A stretch of 64,000 nucleotides of DNA from positions 62,001 through 126,000 of the forward strand of contig JAIYCV010000039.1 of NCBI GenBank assembly GCA_027487845.1. The letters run 5' to 3'. Shown piece after piece: positions 18,830 through 27,486 of this stretch (positions are counted from its first letter, which is position 1; each line of letters starts with the position of its first letter). The stretch is from Flammeovirgaceae bacterium (lineage in GTDB: Bacteria > Bacteroidota > Bacteroidia > Cytophagales > Cyclobacteriaceae). The position numbers were made by a program, and so were the translations under genes. Under the pieces are notes generated by a model that did no database searches, was not told the DNA's origin, and saw only the letters and a list, made by a program, of their open reading frames with translations.

Positions 18830-19381
18830 ATGGTCGTAAGAAAAGAGTATTTATATTGCATCTTCTTGTTTTTGCAATCGTGTGGTTTCGTTTCTTCGAA
18901 GGTGGATGATTTTCTACTACCCACCCCAAAAATTGAAATACCTGCTTTAAATAATGACTCATTGTATCAGGTGTATTTTCTAAGATCATTGCCCGATTCA
19001 AATAAAGTAAGTAGTATTAGAGCTTCAATAAAAAATTTAGAAAATCGTTTAAACAAAGCAGTTTCTTTTATCGATTCCTTAGATAACCAAGTTATTTGGT
19101 CAGGCAATTCAAGTAGCATTTTAGAAAAACACTATAAAGAAAGTAAAGCACTATCGCTTTTAAAAAATGATTTTGATCAACTGAAAGCGAAATTGGCAGG
19201 GTTGAGGGTAAATGTGGCTGACTCGTTGATGCCAGGGCAGGCGTATGGTAAAAGATTGCGTCCTAAGGATAGAAGGTTTATCTTTTTGGTGGACATCTAC
19301 GCCCTGCAATCCTTGGAGAGAAGCTTTCTAATTGATATGCTTGCAAGGAGTTATGGATATGATGACGTCAAGAAACATTAA
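18830..19381 (+). CDS. Putative lipoprotein, coiled-coil
   Basis: About 183 residues from ATG 18830 (MVVRKEYLYCIFLFLQSCGF). The hydrophobic start ends in LQSC, a plausible lipobox. The body is helical (NLENRLNKAVSFIDSLDNQV; LLKNDFDQLKAKLAGLRV), suggesting a coiled coil. No family was recognised. The 3' end overlaps the next small membrane gene, indicating an operon of two. Confidence 0.6.
   Translation: MVVRKEYLYCIFLFLQSCGFVSSKVDDFLLPTPKIEIPALNNDSLYQVYFLRSLPDSNKVSSIRASIKNLENRLNKAVSFIDSLDNQVIWSGNSSSILEKHYKESKALSLLKNDFDQLKAKLAGLRVNVADSLMPGQAYGKRLRPKDRRFIFLVDIYALQSLERSFLIDMLARSYGYDDVKKH
19345..19350 (+). promoter_or_regulatory. Shine-Dalgarno sequence AAGGAG
   Basis: A clear AAGGAG lies 8 nt before the ATG at 19359 and inside the end of the upstream gene. 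Strong Shine-Dalgarno sequences are unusual in this window, and it favours 19359 over the ATG at 19353 as the start. Confidence 0.5.
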
Positions 19382-19715
19382 AATTATTGTAGTCGTTAAG
19401 ACAATCTTAATGATTTGTTGGTGGCGTTATGGCAATCTCAGGCAACTTGTAGATTTGTACTTATTTCAAATGCTGAGTTTTGCTACCATCGCCACGCTGC
19501 TTCTCGTTCCAGTAGGGCAGTATTACAATCGAAGGAAAATTAGTGGGGCGATTTTTTTTGTTTGCTTACTGCTGTGCATAATCCCAATCGATTTTTTGTT
19601 GGAAATTTCTATCGGTTTTTTTTCAAAACAGTTCTTAATTATTTATTGCGTTACAATTGTCTCGATTGTGATTTTGTTCAGAAAGGAACTTTCTATCGCA
19701 AAGGATTCTGACTGA
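19359..19715 (+). CDS. Small multi-pass membrane protein
   Basis: About 118 residues, four hydrophobic segments (IKIIVVVKTILMICWW; FQMLSFATIATLLLVPVG; AIFFVCLLLCIIPIDFLL; FLIIYCVTIVSIVILF). Not recognised. It overlaps the 3' end of the putative lipoprotein gene and is likely co-translated with it. Confidence 0.55.
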   Translation: MMTSRNIKIIVVVKTILMICWWRYGNLRQLVDLYLFQMLSFATIATLLLVPVGQYYNRRKISGAIFFVCLLLCIIPIDFLLEISIGFFSKQFLIIYCVTIVSIVILFRKELSIAKDSD

Positions 19716-19831
19716 CCTTTTGCGTGCCATTGTTTTTTCTTGATTACGTGTTACGCCAAGGTGTAAGCCCTTGACTATCGCCCAAACTCAAAGTATCTTT
19801 CGACCAACAACCATTAAAGAATAACGAAATC

Positions 19832-20194
19832 ATGAGCATGGAATTAAAAGGAAAGGTGATTCAAATATTGCCTTTAGTAACTGGCGAAGGCAAAAAAGGT
19901 CAGTGGAAAAAACAGGAATTTGTAGTAGAAACACAGGCACAATATCCTAAAAAGGTGTGCCTTTCTCTTTGGGGCGAAAAAGTAGATCAATATTCGTTAG
20001 CCGTTGGCGATATGGTAAACGCATCGGTTGATCTGGAAAGCCGCGAATACAATGGCAGGTGGTTTACAGAAGCACGTGCTTGGAAGGTAGATAAGAGTGG
20101 CAATTCAGCCTCTTCTTCTGCACCAACCGCACCTCCGATAGGCGAAGAGCCTTATAATAGTTCTACAAGTTCAACTGATGATTTGCCGTTTTAA
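19832..20194 (+). CDS. DUF3127 OB-fold protein with SSB-like acidic tail
   Basis: 120 residues. The body (MELKGKVIQILPLVTGEGKK, KKQEFVVETQ, CLSLWGEKVD, NGRWFTEARAW) matches DUF3127, a small single-stranded-DNA-binding-like OB-fold family frequent in Bacteroidota. A flexible serine/alanine/proline linker of about 25 residues ends in the acidic-hydrophobic tip TDDLPF. That tip mirrors the DDIPF end of SSB, which recruits DNA repair and replication proteins. Binding to DNA is family inference. Confidence 0.85.
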   Translation: MSMELKGKVIQILPLVTGEGKKGQWKKQEFVVETQAQYPKKVCLSLWGEKVDQYSLAVGDMVNASVDLESREYNGRWFTEARAWKVDKSGNSASSSAPTAPPIGEEPYNSSTSSTDDLPF

Positions 20195-20248
20195 ATAATC
20201 GTCAAAACCGATTCTAGCCGCTCGATATTAAGAAGAACAGCGAACTAC

Positions 20249-20476
20249 CTACTTTAAAGGAGTTTCAAACCGAGAGAAGAAGATTGGCAAATTTCTAGTA
20301 TCTACTCCTCGACTTGGCAACCCAAAAAACATGTACAACGGCCTGCCTAGAGTTCGCGGCAGGCCATTGAAGCGGTTGCGAAAACAGCTCATATCGTTGT
20401 GCAATGCTGCAACGGCTCCAATTGCGCCCGCCAACACAAGGACGGGAAGGCCTGATTTTCTAACTGACTTCTTCAT
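20249..20476 (-). CDS. Possible small single-pass membrane protein
   Basis: 75 residues from the ATG at 20476. The N-terminus MKKSVRKSGLPVLVLAGAIG is basic then hydrophobic, like a membrane anchor; the remainder (SCFRNRFNGLPRTLGRPL) is partly encoded by a hairpin. It could equally be a chance open frame. No family is recognised. Confidence 0.25.
   Translation of the reverse strand: MKKSVRKSGLPVLVLAGAIGAVAALHNDMSCFRNRFNGLPRTLGRPLYMFFGLPSRGVDTRNLPIFFSRFETPLK
20340..20365. repeat. Inverted repeat (hairpin)
   Basis: GGCCTGCC and GGCAGGCC pair perfectly around a 10-nt loop. No T-run follows, so it is not a typical intrinsic terminator. Confidence 0.5.
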
Positions 20477-20805
20477 GTGTTTTAGATTTTCTTCTTTTAC
20501 ACAGAGTTGCATTTACACTACTACCATCAGAAATTTTTCACAGAAGCCGTGCGCGGCAACCCAAGATCCTATCTTATCTAAACCGAGCTGCAGGTTTTTT
20601 TCAAAGCAAAGCCCTAAAACATCTGTCATTGGCGCGCTTTAAGTACTTGGCCAAAACAAACGAAACGCAGAGGCAAAATTTATTTCCGTAAAGGCTAAAT
20701 GGCCAAAAAAAGCGCGGCAACCTGATTTCTGTTAAAGAATAACATATTTTCGTTGTTGTTATTTATAATCATTCTAAATTGCATCCAAATTTTAAAAAGT
20801 ACTTT

Positions 20806-21339
20806 ATGTTACCATTAATAGAAGCTACAAACACAAAGCATAAGCAAGCTGAAAGAATGCCCTTCAACGTGCGAATGTTTAGAGGCTTATTATCCAAAAA
20901 CGAATACCTATTGTACCTCCTGCAACAATTTGAAGTTTTTCAGGCAATTGAAAAAACTGGGCTGCCACACGCCAGCCTTAAAAGGCTTGAAAAAGTGCAA
21001 GAAGACATAAACGAGTTGGTTGCGCAAGGTCACGCTACTGGGGTCGTACTTGACAGCACCCGCGGCTACGTGGAATATCTCCGTTCACTATCTTACGATC
21101 AACTGCTGCCTCATATTTACTTAAACTATATGGGCATTATGTTTGGAGGCCAAATGATAAAAAAAGCCGTACCCTCTGCAGGTAAAATGTATGATTTTGA
21201 TGATATACAGGAAGCGGTGCAAGCAATTAGAGCAGTTCAAAAAGATGAGTGGGCGGAAGAGGTAAACAAAGGTTTTGATTTCAATATCGAAATTTTTGAT
21301 ACCCTAGAAGTAGTATGCAAGCAGCGGCAAACAGTCTAA
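20806..21339 (+). CDS. Heme oxygenase (biliverdin-producing)
   Basis: About 177 residues from ATG 20806. The proximal heme histidine lies in the usual place, near the start in EATNTKHKQAERMPFN. Conserved helices follow (SLKRLEKVQEDINEL; LLPHIYLNYMGIMFGGQMIK, where the glycine-rich distal helix motif is GIMFGGQ). It opens heme to biliverdin, iron and CO, using an external reductase. The role may be iron recovery from heme. An upstream TTG at 20779 is in frame but less likely as start. A 52-residue membrane protein gene follows at once. Confidence 0.85.
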   Translation: MLPLIEATNTKHKQAERMPFNVRMFRGLLSKNEYLLYLLQQFEVFQAIEKTGLPHASLKRLEKVQEDINELVAQGHATGVVLDSTRGYVEYLRSLSYDQLLPHIYLNYMGIMFGGQMIKKAVPSAGKMYDFDDIQEAVQAIRAVQKDEWAEEVNKGFDFNIEIFDTLEVVCKQRQTV

Positions 21340-21351
21340 AATTAAAACACA

Positions 21352-21510
21352 ATGGAGTTTTTACAAACGTTAGGTGTGGCGGGCTTCTTGTTTTTCCTAA
21401 TAAAAGGTCTGCTTTGGTTGGTTGCTTTTGTGTTGATTTATTTTGGCTTGATCGGAAAGGAAAAAATAGCATCAATACGGGGAAAAATGCGGTTTTGGAG
21501 GAGAGGGTAA
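21352..21510 (+). CDS. Small single-pass membrane protein (52 aa)
   Basis: A short ATG frame 12 nt after the heme oxygenase stop encodes 52 residues. A hydrophobic helix (GVAGFLFFLIKGLLWLVAFV plus IYFGLIG) is followed by a basic tail (KEKIASIRGKMRFWRRG). The composition fits an inner-membrane miniprotein with positive-inside tail. A terminator-like hairpin follows 17 nt downstream, so heme oxygenase and this gene probably share a transcript. Confidence 0.6.
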   Translation: MEFLQTLGVAGFLFFLIKGLLWLVAFVLIYFGLIGKEKIASIRGKMRFWRRG

Positions 21511-21526
21511 CTTCCGTTGTTCATGT

Positions 21527-21567
21527 CCAAAAAAAGCCTGACCGTCCATCGATCAAGCTTTTTTTGG
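21527..21567. terminator. Intrinsic, probably bidirectional terminator
   Basis: An A-rich/T-rich hairpin: CCAAAAAAAGCctGA pairs with TCaAGCTTTTTTTGG across an 11-nt loop. It closes the heme oxygenase operon. Its core sequence nearly repeats at 22271-22309. Confidence 0.7.
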
Positions 21568-21702
21568 AAAGGTTAATCGATTAGCAAACTCGAACTGTCT
21601 TTCAACTTTATTGCCTCGTGTTTTTTTTGCCCGCACCTTTTTTACTCGCCCGGGGCGAATGTGGACTACTCGAGTGGTACGATAATGCCTAACCGCACCC
21701 GA

Positions 21703-22243
21703 ATGAAAACTAGGAAAGGCTTTTTTCAAGAAAAACAAAGCACATTTTTGGCTCATACATGAAACCAGGCCGTATATGCGTTGCATGAAAAACTATGCCG
21801 AGTGCCTGTATTTATTGAATCAGAAGGAGTTGGCGTTGCAGACCTATTTTTATTTGTTGGAATTGAACCCTAATGATAATCAGGGGGTGCGCGACTATGC
21901 TGGTTTGTATTCATTGGGACTCGGTCAGATTGAGCGATACGAAGCGTTGCATAAGGCATACAATGACGATGTGGCCGCCTTTCACTATTTTAACTATGCA
22001 CTGTTTCGATTTATTCAGTTGGGCGACCGCCAGGAGAGCCGCACCGCTTTGGCAGAGGCTAGGGAAGCAAATAATTTTGTATTACAACTAATGCTGTCTA
22101 AAAAAGAACTGCCAGAATTGGCTGGCATTTATGGTTTTGGCGATAAAAACGAAGCTGTTTTCTACTGCACTTTTGCCAAAGAAGTGTGGAAAGCCAAACA
22201 AGGAGCAATAGCGTGGTTAGAAGCAGTATATAACAAGCGGTAA
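21703..22243 (+). pseudogene. 5'-truncated TPR (ST7-like) gene
   Basis: The frame is open from just after a stop near 21705. The usable ATG at 21776 lies inside the conserved motif: the codons before it read FWLIHETRPY, continuing MRCMKNYAECLYLL and LLELNPNDNQGVRDYAGL. In the TPR/ST7-like family this ETRPYM block is internal, preceded by about 200 residues. The N-terminal half is therefore missing here or lost to frameshifts. The remaining 155 residues include about two TPR-like helices pairs. A residual short protein may be made from 21776. It lies between two near-identical terminator hairpins. Confidence 0.65.
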
Positions 22244-22270
22244 GTCGCTAAGCTGGGCTTGTGGCTGAAA

Positions 22271-22309
22271 ACAAAAAAGCCTGACCGATTATCGATCAGG
22301 CTTTTTTGT
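22271..22309. terminator. Intrinsic, bidirectional terminator
   Basis: Perfect 14-bp stem: ACAAAAAAGCCTGA pairs with TCAGGCTTTTTTGT, with a T-run on either strand. It separates the TPR remnant (+) from the convergent small gene (-). Confidence 0.8.
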
Positions 22310-22326
22310 TTGAAATTGCCTTAGAA

Positions 22327-22548
22327 CTAGCTTACGTGTAACTTCTTTCTCGATTCGTCTACGCGTTTACCGTTTTTGTGCTCACCCAAAATGATCACAT
22401 CTTTAGTAGTTTCATATTGTTTTACGGCTTGCATCATCGCTTGCGGAGTGTCGCGAATGATAATTGTGCCCGATTTTGCTCCTTTGTTGCGGATTTCTAT
22501 ATAAAAGCCGTCTTTCTTCTTTTTCGGTAAAATAGGTGGTCTTCCCAT
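22327..22548 (-). CDS. Small conserved-looking basic protein
   Basis: 73 residues, start ATG at 22548, beginning MGRPPILPKKKKDGFYIEIR and ending in a lysine/arginine-rich tail. It has the composition of a nucleic-acid-associated protein (high Lys/Arg, beta-rich middle GTIIIRDTPQAMMQAVKQYE). No named family was recognised. It lies alone with a terminator behind it, in support of a real transcript. Confidence 0.6.
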   Translation of the reverse strand: MGRPPILPKKKKDGFYIEIRNKGAKSGTIIIRDTPQAMMQAVKQYETTKDVIILGEHKNGKRVDESRKKLHVS

Positions 22549-22727
22549 AATAATGTAATTGTTTTTAAAATTTCAACTCTGCTAGACTAGACTTCAACCC
22601 CTTTTTTAGATATATAGTTCAGTGGTAAAACTGACAATTGACTAGAATTGGGCTTTTTTTATCTAAAGTGACGGCAAAGGTACGATTTTATTTTGGATTT
22701 TAGGCGATAAATCGTAACTCATAGCCG

Positions 22728-23378
22728 CTAATGTGACGAAAGGTAATTGGGAACGGGCACTTCAGATTTTAGCAATGGATCTGGAACAAGATATTTCTTT
22801 TCAATCTGTAAAGGCAAAACGCCAGCCCAAATATCAAGGGCATAATCTTCTTCATCATCTTTTGGTGGGCCTGTTCTTATCTTGGCGGAAGCTTCCGAAA
22901 TAGAAAAACGCAGCACCATCGTGGCCTTCCATTCCCCTGCGGTTGGTTTTCGAACATCGGCCCAACGGCCTGGGCAAATTTTTTCGGTGAAGACTTCCAA
23001 GGCTTTGTACAATTCTTCTTGATCCGTCACTAACTCGGCTTTACTAAAAATTACCACCGATCTGTAATTTACCGAATGGTGGAAAGCGGATCGTGCTAAT
23101 ACAATCCCGTCCATCAGGGTCGCGCTGATACTTACCGGCAGCGAATGGCTAGCCAACTCACGCATGTAATGGCTACCAACAGAGCCATGCAAATAAAGGT
23201 GATCACCAATTCTGCAAAATCCTGTGGGGATTTGAAATGGTTGGCCATGTAGACTGAAAGCCAAATTGCAAAACAACGCTTCGTCTAAAATGGAATAGAT
23301 CGTTTCTTTGTCGTATGAACCGCGCTTTGCCAAGCGTGTGATTTCCGTTTTATCGGTGATTGGGAATGTTGTACTCAT
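22728..23378 (-). CDS. Pyridoxamine 5'-phosphate oxidase-family flavoprotein
   Basis: 216 residues. The N-terminus (ITRLAKRGSYDKETIYSILD) and the split-barrel core (FCNLAFSLHGQPFQIPTGFC; GDHLYLHGSVGSHYM) match the FMN-binding PPOX family (often annotated NimA-like or 'flavin nucleotide-binding'). The substrate is unknown. It may reduce or bind small compounds such as nitroaromatics, but that is inference. It is probably a stand-alone gene. Confidence 0.8.
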   Translation of the reverse strand: MSTTFPITDKTEITRLAKRGSYDKETIYSILDEALFCNLAFSLHGQPFQIPTGFCRIGDHLYLHGSVGSHYMRELASHSLPVSISATLMDGIVLARSAFHHSVNYRSVVIFSKAELVTDQEELYKALEVFTEKICPGRWADVRKPTAGEWKATMVLRFSISEASAKIRTGPPKDDEEDYALDIWAGVLPLQIEKKYLVPDPLLKSEVPVPNYLSSH

Positions 23379-23502
23379 TTGCTATGGTTATTTGTTGTTG
23401 ATTGATCTTTATTCAAAGGGCGAACCTCCAACAACGATCAACCAACAACCCTTTTTTTATCTAAAGTCTCACGTCTCACATCTTATGTCTCACGTTTCAC
23501 TT

Positions 23503-24573
23503 CTAAAGTCTAATCAGATAATTCCATCCATGAACATCTGCCTCGATGCCTAAACGAATGTCGTTGAGGCGGGTTTTTACACGCTGTTGAAAGCTTGATG
23601 CATCGGCAACTGATAAATGGTAGTCGGTGCCATGAATGTTTATTGTAGCGATAGGAGATACCACTGCTGCAGTGCCTGCTCCAAAAGCCTCCGTGATGGT
23701 GCCTTGTTTAAAAGCTTCTTCAATTTCAGCTACACTCACTTTCCGTTCTTCTACTTCCATGTCTAAACCTGGCGCAAGTGTAAGAATGGAATCGCGTGTA
23801 ACGCCATCTAATAAAGCCGTTGTTAATTTAGGTGTGATTAACTTTCCGTTGATAACAAACATCACGTTCATTACACCTGCCTCGTCAATGTATTTGTGTT
23901 CTTTGGCGTCTGTCCAAAGCACTTGGTCAAAGCCTTGTTGCCTTGCTAATTGAGTAGGGTAGAATGCACCACCATAGTTACCTGCGCATTTTGCGAAGCC
24001 TGTTCCGCCTTCAGCAGCGCGAACATAAGTGTCTTCCACTTTTAACCGCGTTGGCTTGCTAAAGTATGCTGCGCATGGGCTGGTGAGAATGATAAACTTA
24101 TACTGGTCGGCAATTTTCACGCCTATTTTTGGTTCGCAAGCAAATACAAAAGGGCGCAAGTACAATGAAGCACCTTCGCTTGTTGGAATCCAAGCTTTAT
24201 CAAACTCGACAATTGCGTGTAAACATTGAATAAAAAATTCATTAGGTATTTCAGGCATGCACATCCGCGCAAGTGATTTATTCAAGCGCTTGGCATGTTT
24301 GTCAGGGCGGTAAATACAAATATCACCCTCCTTGTTTTTGAACGCTTTCATTCCTTCAAATACAGATTGCCCGTAATGAAGGGAAAGCATGGCGGGCGAA
24401 AGCATCATGTCACCAAAAGGCTTGATAGCAGGTTCTCCCCATTTTCCATTATCGTATTCAACCACGAGCATGTGGTCAGAAATATATTTCCCGAATTCCA
24501 GGTTGTTGAAATCTGTTTCTGCCAAGCGGCTGTGCTTTACTTTTTCTACTGCAATGGTTTCTGTGGTTATCAT
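23503..24573 (-). CDS. ilvE: Branched-chain amino acid aminotransferase
   Basis: 356 residues, class IV fold. Seen: FGDMMLSPAMLSLHYGQSVF, FEGMKAFKNKEG, RPDKHAKRLNKS, and KCAGNYGGAFYPTQLARQQG with the PLP-binding lysine (CAGNYGG). The signature continues with YIDEAGVMNVMF and ITEAFGAGTAAVVSP. It makes or breaks down valine, leucine and isoleucine with 2-oxoglutarate. No other ilv genes lie nearby. Confidence 0.95.
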   Translation of the reverse strand: MITTETIAVEKVKHSRLAETDFNNLEFGKYISDHMLVVEYDNGKWGEPAIKPFGDMMLSPAMLSLHYGQSVFEGMKAFKNKEGDICIYRPDKHAKRLNKSLARMCMPEIPNEFFIQCLHAIVEFDKAWIPTSEGASLYLRPFVFACEPKIGVKIADQYKFIILTSPCAAYFSKPTRLKVEDTYVRAAEGGTGFAKCAGNYGGAFYPTQLARQQGFDQVLWTDAKEHKYIDEAGVMNVMFVINGKLITPKLTTALLDGVTRDSILTLAPGLDMEVEERKVSVAEIEEAFKQGTITEAFGAGTAAVVSPIATINIHGTDYHLSVADASSFQQRVKTRLNDIRLGIEADVHGWNYLIRL

Positions 24574-24621
24574 AATCGTGCTATTTGTTCTGGTAAATAT
24601 AGGTTAAAATTAATTTTACAG

Positions 24622-26016
24622 TTAAGACAAAACACTTAATACTTCCTTTGCGATCTCAATGTCATTGGTGTCTGTTTGCCAATTTGATATCGCTGCTCTG
24701 ATGGCAGGAGTACCTTTGTAAATAGTTTGTGTAAAGAATACTCTACCGTCATCGCGTATCTTCGCTAAGAAGGCCTGAATTTTTTCGAGCGTTAGGTCGG
24801 CTGACTTTAGGGTGAAGCACACCACATTCATTTTTACCGGTGCCAGCAACGTGTACTTGCTAGACGTTTCAATCCAATCGCCAAGTTGTTTTGCGCAAGC
24901 GCAGTTGCGTTCTATGATTTCTGCGTAACCTTCTCTACCATACGCCATCAACGTCATCCACGATGGCAATGCTCTAAATCGCCTGGAATTTTCTGGTGTG
25001 TAGTGAAAGAAGTCAGGGCTCTTTTCTGGGTCACCTAGGTAGGCAGCGCTGTTTTGGAATACTTTCAGCTGAAGTTTTTTATGACGTGTAAATTGCATGG
25101 CGGCATCGTAAGGAACGTTAAGCCATTTGTGTGCATCGATGGTGATGCTATCAGCATAGTTTACTCCATCCATCAGGTGTGCATATTTTGTGCAAACAGC
25201 AGCAAAGCCACCAAATGCAGCGTCCACGTGCATCCAGAACTTATACTTTTCTCTTAGCTTGCCAATAGTAACTAGATCATCGAAGTCTACCGTATTCACT
25301 GTGCCCGCATTCGCGATTATAATTAGGGGATTTATTTGTTGGCTGGAATTTTCTTCAAGAAAAGCCTCCAGTTTGTCAATATCAATTGTTTCGCGATGTG
25401 GAAGTGTGTCGATGCGCACCACCGCTTTTCGACCAATGCCGAGCATGGCTGCCGACTTCACCGCGCTTGAATGAATCGTGGCACTGACTATTTTTAAGTT
25501 GGGAATGGAGGCAGCACCTTCTTCACTTGCATCCACTCCGATTTGCTCGCCAGCCCATTGCCGAGCGATGGCCAGGCTTGTCATGTTTGATACCGTAGCG
25601 CCAGTAACAAAGCTTCCAAAGTAGTGTTCATCCAATCCAAAAAGTTGTTTGAAAAAGTGAATGGTTTGCTTCTCAATTTGTGGCGCGATTGAATCATTAC
25701 TTCCGCACGCATTTTGATCATACGCACTTACAAGCCAATCGCCTGCAATAGCTGCTGGCGTTGAGCCGCCTGTAACAAAGCCAAAATAACGAGGCCCCGC
25801 GCTGTTTGTAAGCATGGGCGCATATTCTGCATCGAACTGGTGTAGTGCCTTTAAAGCACCTATCCCTTTTTCAGGGAGATCTTTTAACGCTATGTTTTGA
25901 ATCAACCGTCCGGGGGCAAGCTCATGCAATTTATCAAGATGCGCGCTTGCAATTTTTCGAGTGGCCTCGAGAATCTCGTGGAGGCTATTGTTGTCGTTGC
26001 TTAGTTGGGTATTCAT
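24622..26016 (-). CDS. PLP-dependent group II decarboxylase (aromatic amino acid decarboxylase-like)
   Basis: 464 residues. The PLP-lysine motif is DAHKWLNVPYDAAM, preceded by HVDAAFGGFAAV; an N-terminal GPRYFGFVTGGSTPAAIAGD block is typical of the family. Substrate could be an aromatic amino acid, glutamate or another; the sequence does not decide it. It is not obviously linked to neighbours (ilvE behind with a 48-nt gap, GNAT upstream with a 42-nt gap). Confidence 0.82.
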   Translation of the reverse strand: MNTQLSNDNNSLHEILEATRKIASAHLDKLHELAPGRLIQNIALKDLPEKGIGALKALHQFDAEYAPMLTNSAGPRYFGFVTGGSTPAAIAGDWLVSAYDQNACGSNDSIAPQIEKQTIHFFKQLFGLDEHYFGSFVTGATVSNMTSLAIARQWAGEQIGVDASEEGAASIPNLKIVSATIHSSAVKSAAMLGIGRKAVVRIDTLPHRETIDIDKLEAFLEENSSQQINPLIIIANAGTVNTVDFDDLVTIGKLREKYKFWMHVDAAFGGFAAVCTKYAHLMDGVNYADSITIDAHKWLNVPYDAAMQFTRHKKLQLKVFQNSAAYLGDPEKSPDFFHYTPENSRRFRALPSWMTLMAYGREGYAEIIERNCACAKQLGDWIETSSKYTLLAPVKMNVVCFTLKSADLTLEKIQAFLAKIRDDGRVFFTQTIYKGTPAIRAAISNWQTDTNDIEIAKEVLSVLS

Positions 26017-26058
26017 TACTTTTATCTTGTGTATAGAATATAGGTCAAGGTATTTCCA

Positions 26059-26523
26059 CTATTGACCATCGACCAATTTCAATTCCATTTTAATATCACT
26101 TCTCTTATAAGGGCCGTCAAGCGGAACTTCTACAAAACCGAGCTTTCGATACAATGTAAGTGCAGGAATTAGTTTTGTGCTTGAATAAAGTAGTATACTC
26201 GATGCGCCTTTGGCCCGGCATTTTTCGATCGCTACTTCTGCCAGCGTTTGACCTATTTTTTTGCCATGCACTTTTTCGTCCACCGCCATTTTCGTGAATT
26301 CAAATACTCCGGGTTTAACAAATTTTAATGCTACTGTTCCAACAATGACATCGCTCTCCTTCGCCATCAAAATAAATCCGCCATGCGAAATGATATGTTC
26401 GCCTGGCTTTTGTAACACATCAAAATCGATGGGCTCCATCCAAAAATATTTTTCTATCCAAGCACGGTTAAGTGCTTCGAAGTAAGGTTGGTGTTCTGGC
26501 TGATAATCGACTACTGTGATCAT
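26059..26523 (-). CDS. GNAT-family N-acetyltransferase
   Basis: 154 residues. The acetyl-CoA loop is seen as KMAVDEKVHGKKIGQTLAEV, followed by RAKGASSILLYSSTKLIPAL and the C-terminal strand RKLGFVEVPL. The acceptor is unknown. The ATG overlaps the stop of the EamA exporter gene by 4 nt (26520-26523), so it is co-translated with the exporter. Acetylation and export of the same kind of small molecule is a reasonable guess. Confidence 0.85.
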   Translation of the reverse strand: MITVVDYQPEHQPYFEALNRAWIEKYFWMEPIDFDVLQKPGEHIISHGGFILMAKESDVIVGTVALKFVKPGVFEFTKMAVDEKVHGKKIGQTLAEVAIEKCRAKGASSILLYSSTKLIPALTLYRKLGFVEVPLDGPYKRSDIKMELKLVDGQ

Positions 26524-27461
26524 ACTTTACTGGTTTTTAAGGATGCGGTCTCTTTTTTCGTTTGCTTGGCATTGTACCCTCTGTTCACCAAATATATACC
26601 TGCGATGGTAATAACTATGGAAAGGCCAATTTTGAAATTTAATTTCTCGCTCAACATCAGCCAACCTAGAATTACCGCCACAATTGGGTTGATGTATGCA
26701 TATAATGAAACAATGGTCATGGGCAGCTTTTTTATCGCATAGCTATAGCAGGCGTAACCGGCCACTGAACCAATTAAAATAAGATAAGTCAAAGAAACCA
26801 GCACTTCGTTGGACCATTGTACCGTGTTATAATTATCTAAAATCAGGCTAACTGGGATTAAAAACACAGCCCCAAAAAACATTTGAAGCCCTGCATTCAA
26901 AAACGGATTTGAGTTTTGGTTTTTCTTTTTTATCCACACCGTGCCTAATGCCCAGCTTATGTTGGCTAAGAAAATGGCGATGATTGCGAAAGTATAGTTA
27001 CTAGTAGAAAACTCGCTTAAATGTTCACCGAAAATAAGAACAATGCCACCGAGACCTGCTAGCAAACCCAGACCGATCAGCAGATTTGGTTTTTCATTTC
27101 TGTTAAGGCTAAAGTTGATTAAGATTGTCCAAATCGGCATGACCGAACAGATGATTGCCGCCAGCCCGCTCGAAACATAAGTTTCGGCCCAACCCACCAC
27201 GCTAATACCAAGTGTGATCATGAAGAAGCCCCCGATTGCTTGGTTGATTATATTGTCTTTTTTCGGAACAGGTACTTTAGCTACAAAAAGCATGAATGCG
27301 ATTAAGATGGCGCCCGCGAAAATGAACCTTAATAGGGAAAATAGGAATGGAGGAAATTGGGTAACACCCACTCTCAACGCCAAATACGTAGTGCCCCAAA
27401 CAATACAGACCGCAGCCAATGCCAGATAAGCAATCAGTAAACTATTCTTTTTTTGAACCAT
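26520..27461 (-). CDS. EamA-family (DMT) transporter
   Basis: 313 residues with ten predicted membrane helices in two EamA repeats (first around IVWGTTYLALRVGV, second around NISWALGTVWIKKKN). Members usually export amino acids, metabolites or drugs. The upstream region (27487-27508) carries the same 21-22-nt sequence found in front of the MocR-type regulator at 30637, at a similar distance from the start. The GNAT gene is coupled downstream. Confidence 0.87.
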   Translation of the reverse strand: MVQKKNSLLIAYLALAAVCIVWGTTYLALRVGVTQFPPFLFSLLRFIFAGAILIAFMLFVAKVPVPKKDNIINQAIGGFFMITLGISVVGWAETYVSSGLAAIICSVMPIWTILINFSLNRNEKPNLLIGLGLLAGLGGIVLIFGEHLSEFSTSNYTFAIIAIFLANISWALGTVWIKKKNQNSNPFLNAGLQMFFGAVFLIPVSLILDNYNTVQWSNEVLVSLTYLILIGSVAGYACYSYAIKKLPMTIVSLYAYINPIVAVILGWLMLSEKLNFKIGLSIVITIAGIYLVNRGYNAKQTKKETASLKTSKV

Positions 27462-27486
27462 GACGCAAATTTTCTGATTTAAACGA

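Larger units (their letters stand above)
20195..20805. other. About 610-nt intergenic region before heme oxygenase
   Basis: No convincing gene fills this stretch. It contains an 8-bp stem hairpin (20340-20365), a weak minus-strand small frame (20249-20476), and an AT-rich tract just before the heme oxygenase gene (around 20740-20790, TTATTTATAATCATTC) that could hold a promoter or an iron-responsive site. The resemblance of that tract to a Fur box is too weak to claim. Confidence 0.4.

Noticed and set aside
20740..20800. Fur box before heme oxygenase
   Set aside because: TTTATAATCATTCTAA shares a few bases with the 7-1-7 pattern but lacks clear symmetry.
22615..22660. tRNA-like stretch (AGTTCAGTGGTAAAACT)
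   Set aside because: It resembles a D-arm, but no matching acceptor stem, anticodon arm or T-arm can be drawn.
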